From: Larix kaempferi
Lineage: Eukaryota > Streptophyta > Pinopsida > Pinales > Pinaceae
Direction: 5' to 3'
Length of the DNA stretch: 64,000 bases
Assembly: GCA_027924585.1 (NCBI GenBank)
Contig: BSBM01000068.1
Location: 9,751,001 to 9,815,000 of the forward strand
Each line of letters starts with the position of its first letter. The stretch's first letter is position 1. The notes below the pieces were generated by a model. That model had not been told where the DNA came from. It saw only the letters and a list, made by a program, of their open reading frames with translations, and ran no database searches. Shown piece by piece: positions 24,141-34,760 of the stretch. The position numbers and the translations under genes are program-made.

Positions 24141-24890
24141 TGGTGCAAATTAAGACCTTTTGCTAGGCCTAATTATGCCAGCTTCTAACATTTCTTCCAC
24201 CATACACTCAATTTCACTCTTCTTTCCATAGGGGTATTTTTAAGGTTTGATGTTAGGAGGAACACTTCCTGAAATTAAGTGAATAGCATGATCAAAATAT
24301 CGATCAGGGGGAACACCTTTTGGAATATCTTCAAATACCTTGGGATGCTTATCAATCAACTTTTGGAGATCTAGGGAAATATGAGACTTAGATGTTTGAA
24401 CATCTAATTAGCATAATTGTGCAATAACACCTTGATGTCCCTTTTTTTATCAATTTTGTCATACCATTAGAGCATATCACGTTACTTGGTTTCCCTGTGA
24501 TACCATTTAACTCATATTTTTTTCCTTCCCATAAAAATTTCATGAAAAGCTTATGAAAATTAAAAGCCACTGTTCCCAATGATTGTAACCATTGAATTCC
24601 TAAGACAACATCAACACCCCCCGTTGCAATAGCAATCATTGGACTATTCAATACATATTCCTCCATAGTGAGATTTATATTATGGCATTTTCCTGAGCAA
24701 TTGATAATTCCTCCATCTGCAATCATTACTTGAAACTCTGGTGCTTGATTTACAAAGCAATTGAGAACCTTGGCTAATTTATAGTGAATGAAATTATGAG
24801 TACTACCAAAATCAATCAACATTGTTACCTTTTTCTTTTTGATATATCCTTCGATCTTGAGAGTTTTAGAAGGGATAATTCCAACCAATG
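24141..24890 (-). pseudogene. Chromovirus protease and RT N-terminus
   Basis: Retropepsin cleaves the polyprotein. The frame 24888-24388 contains the active-site region LIDFGSTHNFIHYKLA, where the family normally has D-S-G, so the Ser next to the catalytic Asp is now Phe. It also has GGVDVVLGIQWLQSLG, the conserved C-terminal protease motif. The frame stops near 24388, and the beginning of RT between 24388 and 24140 is broken by stops. Confidence 0.8.
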
Positions 24891-25411
24891 CACGACAGGA
24901 TATGGTGGGAGTAATCTCTTCAGAAGTAGTATCTTCTATTTCTTCATCTTGAGATGGTTCCTGTTCTTTGGGTGCTTCTTGTTCATTTTATTCCTCTGCT
25001 TCACAATCTACGTAAAATAGTTTCTTCTCAGTGCACTTGTGGCCCTTACTGTATTTTCTATCACAATTGTAACAAATCCCTTTTGCTCTTTTTTCCTCTA
25101 GTTATTGTGGTGTCAACCTTGTAGGTTGTGGATGACTCGAGACCACACTTTCTTCTTTATAGTTGTAAGTAGTAGTCTTCCTTGTTGCCATAATTTTGTT
25201 TTCAACTTTTCTTTCCACCCTGAATGCATGCTCCAAATATTTAGGTTCCCAAAGGAGAACCTCATGTTGGATGTTATCTCTTAAAGTTCCTATGAAGACG
25301 TCAGTCAAATGCTCTTCTAGAATATCTGTGACCTTGATATTCAATCTTTGGACGTTCTCAATGTGCTCCCCAACTGAACCCTTTCGTTTGAGATTTATCA
25401 GTTGGCTAAAG
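24891..25411 (-). pseudogene. gag: Chromovirus gag, C-terminal part
   Basis: It contains the nucleocapsid zinc knuckle CYNCDRKYSKGHKC (minus strand, about 25080-25035). Upstream of it is a capsid segment (GSVGEHIENVQRLNIKVTDI, DVFIGTLRDNIQHEV) typical of Gypsy gag. The frame is cut at 25411 by the Copia LTR and resumes at 32297 beyond the insertion and its target duplication. Confidence 0.85.
25407..25411 (+). repeat. Target-site duplication TAAAG, left copy
   Basis: TAAAG occurs at 25407-25411 and again at 32292-32296, directly flanking the Copia element. Five bases is the usual length for LTR retrotransposons. Confidence 0.9.
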
Positions 25412-25985
25412 TGTTGATGTATTTGTAACTTCGGAATGTATCTCACATATGTATATTGTACTCCTATAGAGATGGTATTATTCCTCTATACGGAAGTGTC
25501 GTCATTTATATTGTAAGTGTCGTAACTTATACTTGATGGGTTATTAGACCACCTTGATGGGGTCGGCTCTGTATAAGTCATGTGGGTTAAAGGGTTATTA
25601 GACCACCCTATTGGGGGTCAGCCCTGTCAACATTATGTTAAGTGGTTAAGTTGAGGCCGACCTAGAAAAGGTTATTAGGCAAGTCAAGTCAAGTATAAAT
25701 AAAGTGCGGGAGGCACTCTATTTGATCATTCACTTTCTCACTCATACACTCATTTGAGAGTGGCGCACTAGTGGAGGAGGAGAAGCTGCTACTAGGAGAC
25801 TATTTCTTATGCTTGGGTTTTGTATCATTGCTCTCTCTATCTCTAATGAAGTTATGGGGTTTTTCACCTTTATGGTTTTCCCCATGGAAACTCTGTGTGT
25901 CTATTGTCTCATTTGATTGCTTGTTGTGATTGATATGATTGATATGCTGTACATGTTATTCTCTCAGTAAATATCCTAGAGCTAT
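25412..25985 (+). repeat. 5' LTR of the nested Copia element, 3' edge lost
   Basis: It starts TGTTGATGTATTTG and carries the TATA box TATAAATA (25694-25701). It follows the 3' LTR to TCAGTAAATATCCTAGAG and then stops matching, so the last about 30-40 bp and the expected ATTAACA end are missing. No Met-tRNA primer site follows. This is compatible with a deletion or replacement at the LTR/leader junction. Confidence 0.85.
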
Positions 25986-28690
25986 CCTGAAAGAAGGCAC
26001 GGTATGGCATTTATGACACTTGTTGCACTTGCGAAGCTAGGGCTTGATATAGAAAAAACCAGTCATCGTAGAACTTTCGCTATAAATTCATTTTTGCAAA
26101 TTTTCAGGATCTGAAAATACTACAGGTCGAAGATAAAATCCCCATGTACCTTGTGTATGAAGGAGAGCCTCTAATTCATTGTACTTTCAGATTTATGATC
26201 TGTACAATATAGGGTTTCTGCCTCTTCTAGATCTCAGTCATAAACAGGTGACATAGGAAAAAAGATCACAACTTGGGCTAGGAAGCTCCAAATGAACTTT
26301 CGTAAAAATTTACAGGTAGGGCACGGACTGTACTTTCACAGGTCCGATTTTTAGAGGCCGGAATTGAACTAGTGACACGTGGAACTCCGTACAAGTTTGC
26401 TCTCCTGTTTTATCCCATAAATAGGTCACGTTGCGACACTTGGCATAACTCTCTCTCAGAGAATCCATTTGAGGTCAAATCTATGGGGTTGGAAAGTTAA
26501 CAGGTCAGGTTACCATAGGAAGAAGTTTCATGCCCTGTAGATCAGAAATTTTTGAGTTACACCAAAAACAATCAGGTGCATATTTCTGTCAAAACAAAAT
26601 TGGATTTTGAGCACCTTCATTCATGACTATGGGAATTTAGGGTTTCAGAGAAAGTTGGAATTTTTGTAATCGGAGACCATGGATGGATGCTCCTCATCAA
26701 AATCGAAATTTAGAGACCAATATCGAATTTTTGGTTGGGTAGAAGGCCGAGCTTGATCAAACCCTAGTTCGAGACTTTGATTGGAAAGGTGAAAAATTAG
26801 GACTTCTGCAAAAATGGGAATTTTTGAAATTTGTGACCATAGCTAGAAGCTCCTTGGGAAAATAAAATTTTAGAGATTTGGATCAAACTATTTGGTTGGG
26901 TGAAGCTCCGGGAAACTCAAACCCTAATTTAGGGTTGTCCCCAGTGAATCCGGAAGATTGAAAAGCAAATTTGAGGGGTGAAACTTTGCAGTTTTCAAAT
27001 TCTGAGTATACCAGGTTGATCAGCTCATCAAGGTGCATCTTCCTATCCTTTCAAAAGTTTGAAATTCAAAGTTTGAATTTTTAGGGTTTCCCTAACAAAC
27101 CCTAATCCAGCTCCAGATCCAGTTTCTGCAAATCAAGTGGATTGGGTTAATCCTAGAAGAGAATGGATTGGTCACCTGCATAAGTGAAGAAGTTCTAGTT
27201 TCAGAGGGAGATGAGGCTAAGGCCTTACATAAGAAGATTACAAGCAAACTCGACAGGTATGACTTATCCAGGTATGTTTCGAGATCTGTTGGTATGTTTG
27301 TCTTCATTAAGGTTAGTACAATATTGATTAAATTTAGACTTGTCATATCACCTTAATAAAATTATGAATGCAGATATTCATTGATTAGGGTTTTGACACT
27401 TATGATTGTACTAATGCATTGTGGTGTTGTATGAGGATGATGTTGTCCGCTAATATGAAAGGTAAATCTAGAAAGACAAATCAAGTTCTAGATCAAGAAC
27501 ATATGACCATATTGACATGAAGTCAAAAAGACTCATCCATAGTCATGGATCACATAGAAGCTCTACTTACAAGGTATGTATAATTTGGTTCCACAATGGT
27601 TAACTTATGAGATATGCAGGTCACTAGCACAAGTCATTTAAGAGAACAAGAAGACATCATGTGGGTATGTTAGACATAACCAGCTAACATATTAATCCAA
27701 GTATGTTTTTCCTATATCAAGTTAGAATCCTACCTTGTGATAGGATCTCTTATATAAGTATACTTGGTATGATTGATAATGATTATTCATGAAGTTATAG
27801 GTTTGAGTAATCATGGGTTTAGTCATATTATGCTTCTTACTTTGATTGATGATATGACTAACCAGAAAAGTCCTATGGTCAAATAGGAATATGCATGAGT
27901 AAAATAATTGTGATAAATTATCTGTGTATGAAATGACCTTGACCATGAATGTTTAAGATTACTTAGAATCATAATGTTTTTTGATAGTATTAAGATTATA
28001 CTAATGAATGTATGTATGAGACCTTGAGGATAACATAGTGACGATACTAGTAAGTATGCATAGTCATTGAGGATGGATATAAGTTCAAAGACAGGTAATC
28101 CAGGAAGCAAAGATCAAGACGAAGCACACTCCAGTAGTTCCCGCAAGGAAGCAAATATTGAGAGGGAGTCCACCCAACAAAGAAACAAAGATAAGTATTT
28201 GAATTGTCATTTCTTATATATTTGATTGTTTAAATAATAATGTTCAATGATGTATATTTGATTGTTTAGGTTATGTATCATGCATATTAGAATAATTGCA
28301 TTAATGAACAGTATACCACTAATATGCATGTAATGGGTAAGTGGCCTATGGCACTGTACAACATTCCATTGCTACTTCTCTAGAATGAAACCTCTTTGCT
28401 GACATGTTGGGAGTTGTGCACACTCTTAACAATGTTCTGGTAGAGATTGTAAGGCATCTAGAAAGTTATGGGATATGGATAAATGTTGTATTGAAGCATT
28501 GGCTAAGATAATTGCATGGCTGTATGACATATATTCTTATGTGTAAGATTTTGGTTCTGAAAGAAATTATGAGAAGTTTATAATCATGCAATTGAATTTG
28601 ACTTGTAGGAAAGATTGTGTACAATCACCTACAAAAGAAGGACTACAACATTTGTTCCAGCAACGAAGTTTAAAGAAAACTATCTATTGA
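25986..28690 (+). other. Unassigned 2.7 kb inside the Copia element
   Basis: Where leader, gag, protease and integrase should lie I find no knuckle, HHCC or DDE motif. The sequence is mixed, with TTAGGGTTT words and a frame near 27168-27260 (SEEVLVSEGDEAKALHKK) that ends at a GGTATG splice-donor-like site. A second exon-like piece lies at about 28100-28190. These hint at captured host gene pieces or another repeat, but I cannot identify a source. Confidence 0.4.
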
Positions 28691-29596
28691 AGATATTGAA
28701 GAAATGAAGTTCCCAGGATTCAGGATGCAGTAATAAAAGAAATCCATGATCGAGGAATATCAGTCGATCATGAAGAATGATGTTTGGGATGTGGTCCCAA
28801 GACCTGAAGGGAAGTCTGTTGTGACTTCCAAGTGGATATATAAGATCAAGCATGATGCCGATGGTAGCATAGGCAAATTTTTTTGCTCGTGGCTTCTCCT
28901 AGAAAGAGGGGATAGATTATGAAGAGACAGATGCACTTCCATCAGATCAGTACTTGCTTTGGCTGCAGTGATGAAATGGAAGATACACCAAATGGATGTC
29001 AAGACAACTTTCTTGAATGGTATAGTCGAGGAGGAATTGTATGTGGATCAGCCACTTGGTTTTGAGACACATGACAGGGTGTCATATGTGTGCAGGTTGA
29101 AGAAAGCCTTGTATGGCTTGAAGCAAGCTCCTAGGTCTTGGTATGGTAGAATAGACAACTTTCTATCCACTTTGGGCTTTACCAAGAGTAAAGCAGATTC
29201 CAACCTTTACTACAAGGTTGAGGAAGGCAATCCCGTGGTACTACTCCTGTATGTGGATGACCTATTTTTTATAGGAGAAGATGGGTTGATTGCCGACACC
29301 AAGAGAAAGCTTGCAGTCGAGTTCGAGATGAAGTACTTGGGGATGATGCACTATTTTCTAGGCATGGAGGTGTGGCAGAGTACAGATGGAATCTTCATTG
29401 GACAAGGGAAGTATGCAGTAGAGATCCTGAAGAGGTTTGGGATGATGGACTGCAAGGCCATGGCCACACCTATGGCATCAAACCTGAAGCTTATGTGTGA
29501 TGCTTCATCTAATCTGGTTGATGTCACTGTGTATCATCAGATGATTGGGTCCTTGATGTACCTGACAAACACAGACCATATGTTTGCTTTGCGGTG
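28691..29596 (+). pseudogene. Copia reverse transcriptase
   Basis: Copies element RNA into cDNA. After a frame-shifted start (MKNDVWDVVPRPEGKSVV and SKWIYKIKHDADGSIGK, 28768-28870) a long frame gives MDVKTTFLNGIVEEELYV, GLKQAPRSWYGRIDNF and the active site LLLYVDDLFFIGED (about 29245-29270). It continues with FEMKYLGMMHYFLGMEVW and QMIGSLMYLTNTD. The frame stops at 29595 just before the conserved link to RNase H, and the N-terminal part is broken around 28870-28950. It is a fragment of the usual pol polyprotein. Confidence 0.92.
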
Positions 29597-30210
29597 AACA
29601 CATTGAGCCAGTTCTTGACAGATCCGAGAAGTGTTCACATGGTTGCTGTAAAGCATATTCTGAGGTACCTGAAGGGTACGGTTGATTATGGGCTGAAGTA
29701 TGATGCAAATCAAAAGTTTAACTTGGAGGGTTATGTTGATTCAGATTGGGCAGGAAGTGCTGCAGATAGGAGAGCACTTCGGAGTGTTGCTTTAGTATGG
29801 GATCAGGTGTGATCTCTTGGTTTAGTAGGAAGCAATCCTACGTAGCACTGAGTACAGCCGAAGAAGAGTATGTTGCAGCTTGTTCGGCTAGTCGTGAGGC
29901 AGTATGGCTCCGGAAGCTACTGTCTAAGCTATTTGATCTCCCGTTGGATGCTACTAGTATCTTTTGTGACAACCAGATTTGTGTGAAGTTGTCTGAGAAC
30001 CCTATGTTCCACGATAGGTCGAAGCACATTGAGATCAAATATCACTATATCATGGATATGGTGCAGAGAGGAGCAGTGAAGCTCCTGTATGTTGCAACGG
30101 ATGAGCAAGTTGCAGATGTGTTGATGAAACCACTAGCCAAAATGAAGTTTGAATACTTCAGAGAGAGGCTTGGTGTTCTTCAGATTGAAGATACTTCGAG
30201 GAAGAAGTGA
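29594..30210 (+). pseudogene. Copia RNase H
   Basis: Degrades the RNA of the RNA:DNA hybrid. Motifs in order: VKHILRYLKGTVDYGL, GYVDSDWAGSAADRRA (catalytic Asp), then after a frame slip near 29800 WFSRKQSYVALSTAEEEYVA (Glu), IFCDNQICVKLSENP (Asp) and RSKHIEIKYHYIMDMV. It ends VADVLMKPLAKMKFEYFRERLGV with a stop at 30210. The slip is the only clear lesion. Confidence 0.92.
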
Positions 30211-31061
30211 TGGGACACATTTGTAGAAGCCATTCCAAGCATGGTGAGAGGAGGATCCTTCCCATGGCTGTGGATGTAAGCGCTGTGTGATGAGCATCAG
30301 GACGATGCTCTAGTTACTGCTCTGTATATGCATCGGTTGGATGCTTTGATCAGTTTGATCATGTATTTGTATATGCATCATGTTAGATGCTTTGATCAAT
30401 TTGATCATGTATTTGTATATGTATCATGTTGGATTCTTGATATGATCAGTTGGATCATGCATTTGTATATGCATCATGTTGGATGCTTGATATGATCAGG
30501 TGGATCATGTATTTATGTATGTATCAGGTGGATACATTGTATGATCAGGTGGATCATGTATTTTGTATATGTATCAGGTAGATGCATTGTATGATTAGGT
30601 GGATCATGTATTTGCATATGTATCAGGTGGATACTTGTACGATCAGGTAGATCATGTATGATGATATGTATCAGGTAGATACATTGTATGATCAGGTGGA
30701 TCATGTATTTGCATATGTATAAGGTGGATACTTGTATGATCAGGTAGATCATGTATGATGATATGTATCAGGTAGATACTTGGTATGTGTTAGGTGGATG
30801 CATTGTTTGATCAGGATGATCACAGATGACGAGCTTCAGGATGTTGCTCCAGATGATATGCATCAGGTTGATGCTATGATGATGATCAGTATGATCACAG
30901 ATGACGAGCTTTAGGATGTTGCTCCAGATGATATCCATCAGGTTGATGCTATGATGATGATCAGGTTGATCATGTGATGATGTACATCAGGATGATGTAT
31001 GGTGAGTATCAGGTTGATACTCCGTGGCCGTGGACAGGTTGTGCATGTAGCATAGAAAAGA
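30211..31061 (+). repeat. Copia 3' region with GATCAGGTGGATC minisatellite
   Basis: About 30320-30800 is built from imperfect repeats of 50-70 bp containing GATCAGGTGGATCATGTATTT and TATATGTATCAGGTGGATAC; 30800-31020 continues with ATGATGATCAG-type copies. The repeat core GATCAGGTGGATC is close to palindromic. There is no believable coding frame. Confidence 0.8.
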
Positions 31062-31470
31062 TCATGGGAGATCCTATAGTCTGAACTAGGATGCTCTTTC
31101 AAGGTTTTGCTACGAGAGGCATGTAATCAGCCCTAGAGATCCAAGAGGTTGAGCAGTAAGCTCAAAATTAGTCCTGGGATGCTCTTTAGAGTACTTGCAG
31201 GATGCAAGACACTCTTTAAAGGTTTTTCCTAACCACTTGTAATCATCCCTAGAGATCCGAGAGGTTGAGCAGTAAGCTTGTAATCAGTCCTGGGATGCTC
31301 TTTAGAGTACTTGTAGGATGCAAGACACTCTTTAAAGGTTTTGTGGTATGTGGGGTCACATATAATCAGTCCTGGGGATCCAATAGGTTGAGCAGTAAGC
31401 TCGTAATTAGTCCTGGGATGCTCTTTAGAGTTCTTGCAGGATGCAAGACACTCTTTAAAGGTTTGTATGG
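31062..31470 (+). repeat. ~115 bp tandem repeats before the 3' LTR
   Basis: Units begin GAGATCC-A-AGGTTGAGCAGTAAG and include CTGGGATGCTCTTTAGAGT, GCAGGATGCAAGACACTC and TTTAAAGGTTTT. The same array with the same flanks occurs at 2135-2600, so it belongs to this Copia family. Confidence 0.85.
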
Positions 31471-31692
31471 ACAGTGATGATGAAGACCTACAGGTGGTGG
31501 GCCTACATCCAGCATGAAAAAGGGCTGGCTCTGTAGAACTTCCTATGACGAGTAGACTTGAGATTGACTGAGATAGCAGTAGCAGTGACGATGACGATGA
31601 TTCGATGACGATGATCCAGTGACGATGATCTAGAGAAGAAGACTTGTGCTAGCAGATCTATGTCGAGAAATACCTTCCTAGTTAAGAGGGAG

Positions 31693-32291
31693 TGTTGATG
31701 TATTTGTAACTTCGGAATGTATTTCACATATGTATATTGTACTCCTACAGAGATGGTATTATTCCTCTATACATAAGTGTCGTCATTTATATTGTAAGTG
31801 TTGTAACTTATACTTGATGGGTTATTAGACCACCTTGATGGGGTCGGCCCTGTATAATTCATGTGGGTTAAAGGGTTGTTAGACCACCCTATTGGGGGTC
31901 GGCCCTGTCAGCATTATGTTAAGTGGTTAAGTTGAGGCCGACCTAGAAAAGGTTATTAGGCAAGTCAAGTCAAGTATAAATAGAGTGCGGGAGGCACTCT
32001 ATTTGATCATTCACTTTCTCACTCGCACACTCATTGGAGAGTGGCGCACTAGTGGAGGAGGGGAAGCTACTGCTAGAAGACTATCTCTTATGCTTAGGTT
32101 TTGTATCATTGCTCTTTCTATCTCTGAGGAAGTTATGGGGTTTTTCACCTTTATGGTTTTCCCCATGGAAACTATGTGTGTCTATTGTCTCATGTGATTG
32201 CTTGTTGTGATTGATATGATTCATATGTTGTACATGTTATTCTCTCAGTAAAGATCCTAGAGTATGTTGAATTAATGCTAAAAAATTAACA
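31693..32291 (+). repeat. 3' LTR of the nested Copia element
   Basis: It follows the polypurine tract AAGAGGGAG (31684-31692). It starts TGTTGATG, has a TATA box (31975-31982) and ends AAAAATTAACA at 32291, next to the TAAAG duplication. Confidence 0.92.
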
Positions 32292-32296
32292 TAAAG

Positions 32297-32780
32297 AAGG
32301 TATTTCTCTTGGTGTCCTCATAATGTTCTATCAATTCCTCCATAAAAATTGTCCGAGTTACAAGTGGTTTATGCAAGCAAGGCCATCTATACCACACAAA
32401 CTGATTAGGTTCTAAATATAAATATGCAATGCGTACCTTTTGTATGGATTGCACCTCGTGTATCTAAAAGAACTACTCCATCTAGAGTATCCATGTGATC
32501 GGATTCGTGCCATCAAACTTCCTCATATCGATCTTTGGGATGTAGTTGGTTTTTGAACCCATGTTGGAGTCCCTAAAGTCATGATGTATGTTCCTTTTGT
32601 TTTCATCATGAATTTCATGGGAGATCTTGTCACTTCTAGGAGGACCTTCTTGCAACAACTTTGACAACCCTTCTTTCAAAACTTCCATTTCCCCCTTCAA
32701 ACCCTTCAAATCATCTATGTCCATTTTCAAATCATCCATTTTCACTTCAAGTTCATTCTTGGTTTTTCATAGGATTGATG
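32297..32780 (-). pseudogene. gag: Chromovirus gag, N-terminal part
   Basis: The minus frame 32745-32482 reads an acidic/Leu-rich start (LKGLKGEMEVLKEGLSKLLQ), then YIPKIDMRKFDGTNPITWI, the conserved start of Gypsy capsid. A stop follows before the Copia insertion. It joins with 24891-25411 as one gene interrupted by 6.9 kb. Confidence 0.8.
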
Positions 32781-33609
32781 TTAGTGCATCTTTTGTCACT
32801 TTCTTCTCTTGTAAATCAGATATGTCCTTACGCATTTCTTCACCTTCATCATAAGTCCATGTAGAACCTTCTGGAGGCTTATTTGGTTCTTCCTGTGCAC
32901 ATTACCCAATATGTAGTGGCACATTACCCCCTTTTAGGAGGAATTTAGAAAAATATAGATAGGTATCACACCCTAGGTTTCACCACAAATAGATCCTTCT
33001 ACTCAAGTTATTCAAATTTAAAATTGCGTACCTTTTTCAACCCTCATTGGAAGACTGTTTTATGGCCGACTTAGAATTGCTGTAAAATTCAAATTCGACT
33101 TCCCTGGGTCTGAAAATTCATCCTATTGTATCCTTATGTGTCCTCTTTCCAATGCCGCAGGTCTGACCTAATTCTGATGCACCAATAGAAATTTATTGCG
33201 AATCTCCCAACACTTCTTATTTTGGTTCCTTTCAAAAGATCAAACTTGTGCGGACTGCCATGTGTCCAATATTTCGGATCCGAATATGAAACTTCTACCA
33301 CAGATACCATGGTCTGTACTCTTTCAGATGCAACTAGCCTCACTCAATTTGGATCTCGCATGCCCCAGATATGACCTTTTTCCCTATAACACCTATTTTA
33401 GACTAGTTTTTAACCTAGTAAAAAACCCTTGATTCCAAGGCTAATATCTTCGAACCTATGATGTCTCAAGCTTTGAATTTCAGACCACCAATAGCTCGGC
33501 CTGTTCCAGAAGTGGGTTTTTAATATCACTTTCTGACTCCTTGTATAAAAAAAATTATAGCGAAAATTACAAGATGACTCGTTTTGAAGAAACTAATCCC
33601 GATGAAAGA
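32781..33609 (-). mobile_element. Chromovirus leader, non-coding
   Basis: Between the gag start and the primer site. I see no gene; the frames here are short and lack motifs. Confidence 0.5.
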
Positions 33610-33623
33610 GCTCTAATACCAAA
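33610..33623 (-). promoter_or_regulatory. Chromovirus primer binding site
   Basis: The minus strand reads TTTGGTATTAGAGC directly after the LTR end. It is one change from the Met-initiator-tRNA complement TGGTATCAGAGC. Confidence 0.8.
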
Positions 33624-33782
33624 TGTTATGTAACCAAGTCCCAGATATAGCATAAAGAATATCAAAAATAGACCATAAAAAAGTAATCCAAGCCTTAATA
33701 ATGAATAAATGAGATGAATAATAATCATCTTAGAGGGAGGAACCTCCTTACACAATGTACTAAGTAAATAAGACAAGACATC
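33624..33782 (-). repeat. 5' LTR of the chromovirus, truncated
   Basis: It starts TGTTATGTAACC as at 21170 and matches that LTR to GACAAGACA, after which the sequence changes to a Tat-type LTR. About 190 bp are missing. Confidence 0.85.
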
Positions 33783-34739
33783 ATGAGTCCCTTGTTAACT
33801 CAGTGCCTTAATCCCTGAAGTCTCCATGATCAAGCAAGTCAGTTAGAGCAAGTTGATGCCTTTGTCCACAGTTTCTAGTTGGGCTGGTGCATGTTTTCTT
33901 TGAGCAAGAAGTGCCCAACTAGGCACGACGTAGAGTGTATTCTTTCAGACTGCGTCGGCAACGCGGGATGTCTTTCTGCAGCCTGTGCTCCCCTTCCATG
34001 GCGCAGGTTTCCCTCATGTAACTTGCGTTGGGGTTGGTTTATTTGGATAAAGGTAGTTTTCGAGCAATTTCTAGAAGTTGGATTAGGTGGATCTCTATCC
34101 CTAACTCCTAGGTGAGTTGTCCTGCGGTTCCCTAACCTCAAGGGAGGATCCCTTAGCCTTCTCCCCATGATCCTCAACCTAATCTATCCACTTGGTCCTA
34201 TAAATACAAGGCCCCTCTCCATTCCAAAGAGAGGAAGTCTATAGCACCTACATGCTAGTGGAATTATCCTAGGTGATCCCTATCCATCTCTTGGGAGGCT
34301 TACATTTCCTTTGGAGGCATTGGCCTGGCTTGTTGGAGGAGGATTGCAGCATTAAGGCTTGGGTTGCAATCATCTCTCTACTTTGTATTTCCCTCTTTTA
34401 TATAGTAATATAAAATCTTTCCGCAAATGTTATTGGGTTGATAATGTTTGTAGTTTACTTCCTTAACTGTTTACTTAGATCAGTTATTGTTTAGCCATGT
34501 TTTACTGCTTGTATTGTTTCCACATGTTTTGTCAAGTCTTGCAACTACAGATCTGACGATTGCGGAGCTTGGAGCAACAACGAGGAGAAAGATCTACAAT
34601 CTGAAGGTAAGACGTGTAATTACTCGATCTCTAACTAGATCTAGGAGATTAGATTTATGTTCTGTCTTTATTTGTTCTAGATTCACATCAAACTAGGGAT
34701 ATCTGGCTTGCGTCCACTCAACTAGATTGTCCAATAACA
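33783..34739 (+). repeat. 5' LTR of the large Tat element (left edge lost)
   Basis: The right half matches the LTR at 1102-2134. A TATA box (TATAAATA, 34199-34206) follows CCACTTGGTCC, and the LTR ends CAATAACA at 34739 before a primer-like site. No TG start was found before it meets the broken chromovirus LTR, so this LTR is probably truncated. 33925-34030 is CG-rich (GACTGCGTCGGCAACGCGGG). Confidence 0.7.
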
Positions 34740-34740
34740 A

Positions 34741-34760
34741 ATCTGGCGACCATACAGGGG
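34741..34760 (+). promoter_or_regulatory. Likely primer binding site of the Tat element
   Basis: ATCTGGCGACCATACAGGGG follows the LTR end. Gypsy elements usually have a TGGCG-type site here. The matching tRNA was not determined. Confidence 0.5.

Larger units (their letters stand above)
25412..32291 (+). mobile_element. Ty1/Copia element nested in the chromovirus gag gene
   Basis: It is 6,880 bp long, bounded by related LTRs (25412-about 25985 and 31693-32291) and a TAAAG duplication. The order RT then RNase H on the plus strand, with no integrase after RT, marks it as Copia. Gag, protease and integrase are absent: about 2.7 kb of unassigned DNA (25986-28690) fills their place. By eye the two LTRs differ at roughly 28 of 575 aligned positions (about 5%), mostly transitions, so the insertion is not recent. 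Confidence 0.9.
21170..33782 (-). mobile_element. Chromovirus-type Ty3/Gypsy element, split by a Copia insertion
   Basis: Minus-strand order: LTR (33624-33782, truncated), primer site, leader, gag, protease, RT-RNase H, integrase with chromodomain, polypurine tract, LTR (21170-21518). Order and chromodomain define the chromovirus branch of Gypsy. The Copia element at 25412-32291 interrupts gag. All genes carry stops or shifts, so it is dead. The right LTR is cut where the Tat element begins, so the outer target duplication cannot be tested. Confidence 0.9.
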
